A stretch of DNA of 51,310 nucleotides. Origin: Bacteroidota bacterium. GTDB lineage: Bacteria > Bacteroidota > Bacteroidia > Bacteroidales > VadinHA17. The stretch covers positions 1 to 51,310 of the forward strand of contig DRPN01000112.1 in the NCBI GenBank assembly GCA_011374625.1, read 5' to 3'. The notes beneath the pieces were generated by a model that searched no databases, was not told the DNA's origin, and worked only from the letters and a program-made list of their open reading frames with translations. Both the position numbers and the translations under genes were made by a program. Below are positions 45,214 to 51,310 of this stretch, piece after piece. Within the stretch, counting starts at the first letter, position 1; each line of letters begins with the position of its first letter.

Positions 45214-46209
45214 ATGAAAAAATTTCTGGAAAAGCTGACAAAGGGAGAGATCCTGGATCATGAAGAAGCAAAAGAAGTATTGACAAAAGTGGCCACTGGC
45301 ATGTATTCGGACATTGAAATATCATCTTTTCTGACCGTTTACATGATGCGGCCGATTACTGCCGGCGAACTGGCCGGTTTCAGAGAGGCACTGTTGGAAC
45401 TTGCCGTACCGGTCGATCTGAACGATTACGACACAATGGACGTCTGTGGTACTGGCGGAGACGAGAAAAACACATTAAACATCTCCACCCTGACTGCTTT
45501 TGTAGCAGCCGGCGCCGGCGCCAAAATTGTAAAACACGGCAATTTTGCCACCTCGTCAATCTCCGGCTCCTCGGATATTATGCAATACTTCGGGTATTCA
45601 TTCTCCAACGACAATGACAAACTAAAAAAAGAACTGGAAATAGCAGGGATCTGCTATTTGCATGCTCCCATGTTTCACCCCGCCTTAAAAAATGTGGCCC
45701 CGGTGAGAAAAGCACTCAGGCTGAAAACATTTTTTAATATTCTCGGACCTATGGTTAATCCGGCCCATCCCTCCCGGCAATTAATCGGAATCTTTAACCG
45801 GAAAGTGCAAGATTTATATGCCGGAGTATATGCTTCGACAACTGTCAGGTATTTTCTCGTCCATTCGCTGGACGGTTATGATGAGATAAGCCTGACCTCC
45901 GAATTTCGTCTGATCACAAACGAATCCCGGCAGATTATCTCCCCGGCAGAACTTTCTTTCGGATATGTGTCTCCCTCAGCAATCCGGGGAGGACAATCCC
46001 TTCATGAGAATGCTGCTTTTTTTAGAAATATTCTCGAAGGCCGGGGGACTGAAGAACAGAACAAAGTGGTTACAGCCAACGCTGCCTACGCTTTACAGTG
46101 CTATTTTACGGGGAAAACCCTGGAGGAAGCCACGGTCCTGGCCGAAGAATCACTGTTGGCAGGTAAGGCTCAAAAAGCTTTCCAAACACTAATGGACATT
46201 CAACCATGA
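45214..46209 (+). CDS. trpD: Anthranilate phosphoribosyltransferase
   Basis: TrpD joins anthranilate to PRPP. The 331-residue protein has the helical N-terminal domain (LEKLTKGEILDHEEAKEVL), the PRPP-binding VCGTGGDEKNTLNIST, KHGNFATSSISGSSDIM, and the HPALKNVAPVRKALRLKTFFN segment with the conserved Arg and Asn. The frame opens 12 codons earlier at a TTG, but the ATG at 45214 starts the normal N-terminus. It overlaps trpC by 4 bp. Confidence 0.97.
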   Translation: MKKFLEKLTKGEILDHEEAKEVLTKVATGMYSDIEISSFLTVYMMRPITAGELAGFREALLELAVPVDLNDYDTMDVCGTGGDEKNTLNISTLTAFVAAGAGAKIVKHGNFATSSISGSSDIMQYFGYSFSNDNDKLKKELEIAGICYLHAPMFHPALKNVAPVRKALRLKTFFNILGPMVNPAHPSRQLIGIFNRKVQDLYAGVYASTTVRYFLVHSLDGYDEISLTSEFRLITNESRQIISPAELSFGYVSPSAIRGGQSLHENAAFFRNILEGRGTEEQNKVVTANAAYALQCYFTGKTLEEATVLAEESLLAGKAQKAFQTLMDIQP

Positions 46210-47006
46210 ACTTTCTGGAAAAAATCGTTGCACATAAACAAAAAGAGACAGAACTCCGTAAAGCTATTGTTCCGGTATCTGAGCTTGAAAGAAGTCCTTT
46301 GTTCTTGCGACAGACTCAGTCGCTGTCGCATGCACTTATGGCATCCGGAAGTTCCGGGATCATTGCCGAATTCAAAAGGGCCTCTCCTTCCAGAGGAGCT
46401 ATTCATCCCGGGGCTTCTCCTGAAAAAATAGCACAGGCTTATGAAAATTGCGGAGCTTCAGGCATTTCCGTACTTACCGAAACGACTTTTTTCAATGGAA
46501 GCACGGATGATCTTCAAAAAGCACGAAGCGTTACCTCCCTGCCACTCCTTCGGAAAGATTTTATCACAGACGAATATCAGGTTATAGAAACCCGTGCAAT
46601 AGGGGCAGATGTCATTCTTCTGATTGCGGGAGTGCCGGAGTCCAAAAAGATAAAAGCTCTTGCCTCCCTGGCCAAAGAGTTGGGGTTGGAGGTCCTTTTT
46701 GAAATCCACCACAGGGATGAAATCCGTAAAATACCGGAAGAAGCCGACATGATCGGCGTAAACAACCGAAATCTGAACACTTTCACGGTAGATATCCGGA
46801 AGGCACTGGAACTGGCACCCCTGCTCCCGCCAAATGTGGTAAAGGTTTCAGAAAGCGGACTCAGTATTCCGGAAACCGTCATCACCCTGAAGGAAGCCGG
46901 CTATCAGGGCTTTTTGATAGGCGAAACCTTCATGAAAACATCCGATCCCGGAAAAACATGCAGACAATTCATTGAAAAAATAAAGATTCAATATCCTAAA
47001 TCATGA
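46206..47006 (+). CDS. trpC: Indole-3-glycerol phosphate synthase
   Basis: TrpC closes the indole ring in the fifth step of the pathway. The 266-residue TIM barrel has the N-terminal helix (LEKIVAHKQKETELRK), IAEFKRASPSRGAIHP with a catalytic Lys, SVLTETTFFNGSTDDL, LLRKDFITDEYQV, IGVNNRNLNTF and VSESGLS. It is single-function, with trpF separate. Starts overlap both neighbours by 4 bp. Confidence 0.97.
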   Translation: MNFLEKIVAHKQKETELRKAIVPVSELERSPLFLRQTQSLSHALMASGSSGIIAEFKRASPSRGAIHPGASPEKIAQAYENCGASGISVLTETTFFNGSTDDLQKARSVTSLPLLRKDFITDEYQVIETRAIGADVILLIAGVPESKKIKALASLAKELGLEVLFEIHHRDEIRKIPEEADMIGVNNRNLNTFTVDIRKALELAPLLPPNVVKVSESGLSIPETVITLKEAGYQGFLIGETFMKTSDPGKTCRQFIEKIKIQYPKS

Positions 47007-47635
47007 ACATTAAAATCAAAGTATGCGGGATGAAGGACCCGGACAATATCAGAGCATTAACCGCTCTGGATATCGATTACATCGGGTTTATCTTTTACAA
47101 AAGATCACCCCGCTATGCCGGGAAACTAACCCGTAATATCACAGAAACCATATCCGATAATATCCTGAAAGTCGGCGTATTTGTTGATGAAAATCTTTGT
47201 CTTGCGGAAAGTATCGTCAAACGATTCAATCTGGATTATGTTCAGTTGCACGGTGATGAGACACCGGAGTATTGCAGGCGCATCAGGGAAGAGATCTCCG
47301 GGATAAAAATCATCAAAGCTTTCGGGATCAAGGATCCGCCGGACAACGCCTTTCTGAAAGAGTATGCGGGAGTGGCCGATTTTTTTCTGTTTGACACTTA
47401 CACCCCCCTGCACGGAGGAAGCGGAAAAACCTTCAACAAGGAAGCCCTTGCCGGATATGACCTGAATGTGCCGTTTTTTCTGAGCGGGGGAATAGATGAA
47501 AGCATCCTTGATGAACCTGTAGCCCTGAAGCTGCCCCGTTTGTATGCGCTGGACATCAACAGCCGTTTTGAAAGAACCCCGGGCGTCAAAGATATCCCCC
47601 GTATCCATAACTTTGTAAACAAAATAAAATCATGA
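47003..47635 (+). CDS. trpF: Phosphoribosylanthranilate isomerase
   Basis: TrpF isomerises phosphoribosylanthranilate to the carboxyphenylamino-deoxyribulose phosphate used by TrpC. The 210-residue TIM barrel shows [11 protein letters not shown] with the catalytic Cys, [38 protein letters not shown] with the catalytic Asp, GGSGKTFN and FLSGGID. It overlaps trpC and trpB by 4 bp each. Confidence 0.97.
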   Translation: MNIKIKVCGMKDPDNIRALTALDIDYIGFIFYKRSPRYAGKLTRNITETISDNILKVGVFVDENLCLAESIVKRFNLDYVQLHGDETPEYCRRIREEISGIKIIKAFGIKDPPDNAFLKEYAGVADFFLFDTYTPLHGGSGKTFNKEALAGYDLNVPFFLSGGIDESILDEPVALKLPRLYALDINSRFERTPGVKDIPRIHNFVNKIKS

Positions 47636-48822
47636 ACACAACATCACTGAAAGTACCACAGGAAGGGTATTACGGAGAATTCGGAGGAGCTTATATCCCG
47701 GAAATGTTGTATCCCAATACCCGGGAATTACAGGAGCGCTACCTCACCATTATTGAGAACGCCGGTTTCAGGAAAGAACTTTCTTCCCTGTTGAAGGATT
47801 ATGCCGGACGTCCAACCCCTCTGTATCATGCCGCGCGACTCTCGGAGTACTACAATACAAACATTTATCTGAAACGCGAAGATCTGACCCATACCGGAGC
47901 GCATAAAATCAACAATGCCCTCGGGCAGATCCTGCTGGCCCGTAAACTGGGAAAAAAACGCATTATTGCCGAGACAGGAGCCGGCCAGCACGGTGTGGCC
48001 ACCGCAACGGTATGTGCCAGAATGGGTATGCAGTGCACCGTGTATATGGGTACGCTGGATGTTGTCCGGCAGCGGCCCAACGTAGAGCGGATGAAACTGC
48101 TGGGTGCAGAAGTTGTTCCGGTAGAACAGGGAAACAACACCCTGAAAGATGCTGTGAACGAGGCCCTGCGCGACTGGATCTCACACCCCGGCGAAACCTA
48201 TTATCTCATCGGTTCGGTGGTAGGACCACATCCTTACCCCGACCTGGTGACCCGCCTGCAGTCGGTCATAAGCGAAGAACTGATGTGGCAAATGAAAGAA
48301 AAAACAGGTCGGGAAGAGCCGGACACAATCATCGCTTGTGTAGGGGGAGGCAGCAACGCTGCCGGCATTTTTTACCACTATCTTGACAAACCTGCTGTAC
48401 GCCTGATCGCTGTGGAAGCCGGCGGAAAAGGGGTGGACACGGGAGAGACGGCCGCTACCATTGCCCTGGGGCTTACAGGCATCCTGCACGGCAGCAAAAC
48501 CTATGTCATCCAGGATGAAGACGGCCAGATCACAGAACCCTACTCTGTCTCGGCCGGACTGGATTATCCGGGCATAGGCCCCCTGCTGAGTCATCTGTAC
48601 CGGGAACAACGGGTTGAATTTTATGCTGTCAATGACGACGAAGCCCTTCGCGCTGCCCGTTTCCTGGCACGTTTTGAAGGGATAATTCCAGCCCTCGAGT
48701 CAGCCCATGCGCTGGCCCTCCTGGAAAAAGTATCCTTCCCCCCGAACCAACATGTGGTTATCAACCTCTCAGGCAGAGGAGACAAGGACCTGGAAACAAT
48801 TCTTAACCGGAATAACGAATGA
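47632..48822 (+). CDS. trpB: Tryptophan synthase beta chain
   Basis: TrpB is the PLP enzyme that condenses indole with serine. The 396-residue protein has [14 protein letters not shown] at the N-terminus, the PLP Lys in [27 protein letters not shown], and the phosphate-binding [10 protein letters not shown]. The canonical TrpB1 length and N-terminus match a partner of TrpA. It is followed by a 103-bp AT-rich spacer before trpA, unlike the tight 4-bp overlaps upstream. Confidence 0.98.
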   Translation: MNTTSLKVPQEGYYGEFGGAYIPEMLYPNTRELQERYLTIIENAGFRKELSSLLKDYAGRPTPLYHAARLSEYYNTNIYLKREDLTHTGAHKINNALGQILLARKLGKKRIIAETGAGQHGVATATVCARMGMQCTVYMGTLDVVRQRPNVERMKLLGAEVVPVEQGNNTLKDAVNEALRDWISHPGETYYLIGSVVGPHPYPDLVTRLQSVISEELMWQMKEKTGREEPDTIIACVGGGSNAAGIFYHYLDKPAVRLIAVEAGGKGVDTGETAATIALGLTGILHGSKTYVIQDEDGQITEPYSVSAGLDYPGIGPLLSHLYREQRVEFYAVNDDEALRAARFLARFEGIIPALESAHALALLEKVSFPPNQHVVINLSGRGDKDLETILNRNNE

Positions 48823-48835
48823 CAATTGATGACAA

Positions 48836-48900
48836 ATAAACAAATATATTTATTTAAATAAATATTTTAATATATATTTAAATATGTATTTAAATATATT
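48836..48900. repeat. AT-rich palindromic repeats between trpB and trpA
   Basis: The spacer is almost pure A/T and contains TATTTAAATA three times (48851-48860, 48875-48884, 48887-48896), each self-complementary. The first lies in a perfect 20-bp palindrome at 48846-48865. No coding sequence and no T-run after a GC stem, so not an intrinsic terminator. Confidence 0.75.
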
Positions 48901-48925
48901 TCACACTTCAAACCCATAACTTCTT

Positions 48926-49711
48926 ATGAATCGCATAGACAATCTTTTCAAAAACAAACCGCATAGGGTCCTCTCGGTATATTTCACTGCCGGTTATCCC
49001 CATCTAACCGATACTGTTCCGGTGATCAAAGCTCTTTCGGATCAGGGAGCCGATATGATCGAGATCGGGGTGCCTTTTTCCGATCCGGTGGCCGACGGGC
49101 CTGTGATACAGCACAGCGACACGGTGGCCCTGAAAAACGGTATGACACTGAAAAAACTGATCGGACAACTCAAAGGGATCCGGCAGACTACCGGGGTCCC
49201 TCTTTTGCTGATGAGCTATCTGAACCCGGTACTGAGATATGGGATGGAAGCTTTTTGCCGGGATATTGCCACGCAGGGGATTGACGGCGTTATCATCCCC
49301 GATTTGCCGCCGGAAGAATATATTAAAGAATACAAAACGCTTTTTACGACTCATAATCTGAAGAATATTTTTCTCGTTACTCCCCAGACCCCGGGGGAGC
49401 GCATCCGCTTTCTCGACCGGGAAGGGGAAGGTTTCCTGTATGTGGTATCTTCCCGCTCCACTACCGGCATGAAAAATTCTTTTTCAAAAGAACAAACAAG
49501 CTATTTCAGGCACCTGCGGGAAATGAACCTTACCAACAAACTGCTGGCAGGTTTCGGCATATCCAACCGTACCACCTTCGACCAGGCCTGCCGTTATCTT
49601 AACGGGGCCATTGTTGGCAGCGCCTATATTAAAGCCCTCAAACAAAAGGATGATCCTGCCAGCGTCACCCGGAGTTTCATCCGGGAACTCAAAGGAGAAA
49701 ATACCGCATAA
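48926..49711 (+). CDS. trpA: Tryptophan synthase alpha chain
   Basis: TrpA cleaves indole-3-glycerol phosphate to indole, which tunnels to TrpB. The 261-residue TIM barrel shows AGYPHLTDTVPVI, ADMIEIGVPFSDPVADGPVIQ with the catalytic Glu and Asp, LLLMSYLNPVLRYG, GVIIPDLPPEEY, FLVTPQTPGERI, and VVSSRSTTGMK. Last gene of the trp operon, ending at a strong terminator. Confidence 0.97.
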   Translation: MNRIDNLFKNKPHRVLSVYFTAGYPHLTDTVPVIKALSDQGADMIEIGVPFSDPVADGPVIQHSDTVALKNGMTLKKLIGQLKGIRQTTGVPLLLMSYLNPVLRYGMEAFCRDIATQGIDGVIIPDLPPEEYIKEYKTLFTTHNLKNIFLVTPQTPGERIRFLDREGEGFLYVVSSRSTTGMKNSFSKEQTSYFRHLREMNLTNKLLAGFGISNRTTFDQACRYLNGAIVGSAYIKALKQKDDPASVTRSFIRELKGENTA

Positions 49712-49741
49712 AAAAACCGCCCCTTTTCCGGGCGGTTTTTT
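49711..49741. terminator. Strong bidirectional terminator after trpA
   Basis: AAAAAACCGCCC (49711-49722), loop CTTTTCC, GGGCGGTTTTTT (49730-49741): a 12-bp perfect stem with T-runs on both strands. It serves trpA and the convergent lipoprotein gene. Confidence 0.92.
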
Positions 49742-49758
49742 CTCACGTTAAGCAAATA

Positions 49759-50664
49759 CTATCTGCCACACTTGGTGCATTTGTTGCGATGATATTTTAG
49801 CTGTATTTCCTTGGTTTTATCTCCTCTGGTCAAGGTAGCAAGGTTGTCGCAGGTACCGTCTCCATAATCCAGAACTACCGGAGGACGGTCATCAATGGTG
49901 ATGGATACGGTTCCGCTCTTGATAAAGCGGCAGCTTCTTGCCCATTCCAGCGGAGAGGTGATCACTTTGTGATAGGTATGGCCCCTGAAATTCACGCCAT
50001 TAGCTTCGCCGGTGATAAAGAATACATCGTCCCAACGATTCTTGGTTTTTTCTCCGGCAGCCCATTCACGGTATCTGACAAAGTCTCTGGTCATGAAAAC
50101 CGTATCGTTCCTGCTGATCTTTCCGCCGGACAACTCAACCCGGAAAACAAGATTGTTGTTTTCATTTCTTCCTTCATTTTTTACCGTCCGTGTTCCTTCT
50201 ATATGAATCCCGTTACAATAATAGTTCACCAATTCAACCGTTCTTTCAGAGCCGGGTTTCATATAACGGTCTGTGATCGTGATCACAATCTTCCCGCTGC
50301 GGGTATGACCCCAAAAACCGGTACACAGATCGCCATAGTCGATAGTGATGACTTTGGGCCAGTGTGTTGCATCGGGATGATCTACCGTAACGGTAGGACA
50401 CGAATCGGACACTACAACACCTGAAGCCGATTTCAGTGTGCTTCCATTGTTATCAAAAATAAAAGCATCCACCAGCATGGTAGCCTGATCGGCAGCATCC
50501 ATAGCATCATCCAACAGGTTTTCCATCAATGCATTATCCGATACGGTAACCTCATCATCTGGCGTTATCACACCAGCAGAGTTGCTGTTTTTCTGACAGG
50601 AAGAAAATAAAAATACTCCTGCCACGATCGCTGATAAAATAAAAATCCATTTTCTCGTTTTCAT
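49759..50664 (-). CDS. Hypothetical lipoprotein
   Basis: A 301-residue predicted lipoprotein: basic N-terminus, hydrophobic stretch and lipobox LFSSC with Cys23. The mature part is beta-rich, with two GDxC segments (DYGDLCTGFWGHTRSGKI and DYGDGTCDNL) and a Cys pair at the very end (KCTKCGR). I do not recognise an enzyme family; similar unnamed lipoproteins occur in Bacteroidota. It shares the bidirectional terminator with trpA and has about 200 bp of AT-rich non-coding DNA upstream before the transposase remnant. Confidence 0.85.
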   Translation of the reverse strand: MKTRKWIFILSAIVAGVFLFSSCQKNSNSAGVITPDDEVTVSDNALMENLLDDAMDAADQATMLVDAFIFDNNGSTLKSASGVVVSDSCPTVTVDHPDATHWPKVITIDYGDLCTGFWGHTRSGKIVITITDRYMKPGSERTVELVNYYCNGIHIEGTRTVKNEGRNENNNLVFRVELSGGKISRNDTVFMTRDFVRYREWAAGEKTKNRWDDVFFITGEANGVNFRGHTYHKVITSPLEWARSCRFIKSGTVSITIDDRPPVVLDYGDGTCDNLATLTRGDKTKEIQLKYHRNKCTKCGR

Positions 50665-50837
50665 AATCTTATAGTTTTGGTTTGTTTATACGAATAATTT
50701 CTTCAAAAGTTTTTTAAAACTTCAAAAATTAGATTCATAAAGAACCAAAAGGTTTAACGAAACAATCATTTTTTAAATTTCCATTACTGACCGGTTAAAA
50801 TAATAAAAAGAAGGTGACTTCCTTAGGGTTCCCCTTC

Positions 50838-50876
50838 ATGTTGTATTTTTGTTTTTGCACAAACGCAATACAACAT
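50838..50876 (+). promoter_or_regulatory. Inverted repeat and -7 element before the transposase remnant
   Basis: ATGTTGTATT (50838-50847) and AATACAACAT (50867-50876) are perfect 10-bp inverted repeats. TATTTTTG (50844-50851) matches the Bacteroidota -7 element. The right arm overlaps the remnant's ATG, so the hairpin could have limited transposase translation (inference). Confidence 0.5.
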
Positions 50877-51069
50877 GGATAAAAATAGTGAAATAAAATT
50901 TGTTGGCCAGCCGGACGTTTGAATTAACATTCAAGGAAGTGTTGTTGATAGACTCCAAAACCCAACCATAGGTTTGTTTAGCGATATACTGAAAGGTGTT
51001 GGTCTTAATCCCAAAGGAGATGGGAAAAAGAAAGGAGGGTTAAAAGCTGGCGGATTAAAATCATCCTGA
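50875..51069 (+). pseudogene. Decayed IS4-type transposase fragment
   Basis: Two pieces of an IS4-like transposase remain in the same frame. The N-terminus, MDKNSEIKFVGQP, is like the start of DUF4372-type transposases and then stops at 50920-50922. After the stop the frame continues with VVDRLQNPTIGLFSDILKGVG, then NPKGDGKKKGGLKA, which resembles the region around the first catalytic Asp (usual form VDSTTISLF...GxGRNP...KKGGLK). It ends at a stop at 51067-51069. Most of the protein is missing, so it is inactive. Assigned by motif recognition only. Confidence 0.65.
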
Positions 51070-51302
51070 TTGATCTTGTAAACGATCTTTCCCAGGGCTG
51101 TCATTTCGATATCACCGACAACATTCGTATTATCTCCTTCCTCATGTATCTTCACCACAATCTTATCCCCACCCTGATTTACTATCATCAGGTCTTCGAA
51201 GTTTTCCTTATCCAGGGCTTTGATAAAACGGCTAACCACTTCGGGCAGTTTTTTCTCTGTTGTCTCTGCCGCATTGATGATAATCACTTTGATGGTCTCC
51301 AT
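50931..51302 (-). CDS. Hypothetical protein, probably partial, running into the IS remnant
   Basis: A 123-codon frame. Residues 1 to about 79 look like a real small protein (KVIIINAAETTEKKLPEVV, ALDKENFEDLMIVNQGG, EMTALGKIVYKI) of no family I recognise. The last 40-odd residues, rich in Pro and Phe, are antisense to the transposase remnant at 50875-51069, so the original C-terminus is probably lost or altered. No stop lies between the ATG and the window edge 8 bases away, so the true start could be outside the window. Confidence 0.5.
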   Translation of the reverse strand: METIKVIIINAAETTEKKLPEVVSRFIKALDKENFEDLMIVNQGGDKIVVKIHEEGDNTNVVGDIEMTALGKIVYKINQDDFNPPAFNPPFFFPSPLGLRPTPFSISLNKPMVGFWSLSTTLP

Positions 51303-51310
51303 CCCCGAAA

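Noticed and set aside
51000-51070. Pro/Phe-rich C-terminus of the edge protein as a real domain
   Set aside because: It is antisense to recognisable transposase sequence on the plus strand, so the composition is an artefact of reading that strand.
1-51310. CRISPR array, prophage, or rRNA operon
   Set aside because: No regularly spaced direct repeats, phage structural genes or rRNA-like sequence were seen anywhere in the window.

Overview
The window looks like a chromosomal segment from a member of the Bacteroidota, probably the Bacteroidales/Marinilabiliales side, although the exact lineage cannot be fixed from the sequence. Supporting signs are an LpxC-FabZ fusion gene, C-terminal type IX secretion sorting domains, a TonB-dependent receptor with an N-terminal carboxypeptidase-regulatory-like domain, few Shine-Dalgarno sites, and many promoters of the Bacteroidota form (TTTG, about 20 nt, TAnnTTTG). 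Most of the window is ordinary core chromosome. The accessory content lies at about 17.7-33.3 kb and at the right edge.

Layout. 0-4.7 kb: rimP-nusA-infB on the minus strand, behind a good promoter and a leader hairpin. 4.8-9.4 kb: an HD-domain phosphohydrolase followed by the lipid A genes lpxD, lpxC-fabZ and lpxA. 9.4-10.5 kb: thiL on the minus strand. 10.5-16.4 kb: a complete suf iron-sulfur operon (sufB, C, D, S, E and a MIP18/DUF59 gene). 16.4-17.6 kb: a spacer holding a perfect palindrome, then queG. 17.7-23.7 kb (minus): an AmmeMemoRadiSam locus, read as yjbQ, a lipoprotein fusing Memo and AMMECR1, a large membrane protein with a spermidine-synthase-like domain, and a radical SAM enzyme. 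23.7-25.7 kb: a monoglyceride-lipase-like hydrolase and a GSCFA protein. 25.8-26.8 kb (minus): a coupled mini-operon of an unknown protein, a 58-residue degenerate rubredoxin and rubrerythrin. 26.9-33.3 kb (minus): three envelope or secreted proteins (lamin-tail-like T9SS protein, TonB receptor, phospholipase-D-fold T9SS protein). 33.6-35.8 kb: recQ. 36-38.2 kb: tatC, lptB and a DUF4870 gene. 38.2-39.1 kb: a propeller lipoprotein. 39.4-42.9 kb: tRNA-Leu(TAG), then tig, clpP and clpX. 42.9-49.7 kb: a complete trpEGDCFBA operon controlled by a leader peptide with four consecutive Trp codons and a two-state attenuator. 49.8-51.3 kb: a lipoprotein, a decayed IS4-type transposase remnant, and a partial gene next to it.

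How the genes work together. The trp cluster makes tryptophan from chorismate, and attenuation can be read directly in the DNA. The suf genes assemble Fe-S clusters, which QueG and the radical SAM enzyme in the window need. The lpx genes and lptB belong to lipopolysaccharide synthesis and export. The most interesting poorly understood module is the AmmeMemoRadiSam locus: its Memo-AMMECR1 part is predicted to be a lipoprotein, its radical SAM enzyme carries a Tat-like leader, and a membrane protein with His-rich helices and a spermidine-synthase-like domain lacking the usual catalytic motif lies between them. The secreted T9SS/TonB trio is plausibly an extracellular nucleic-acid or phosphodiester scavenging unit; that is inference.
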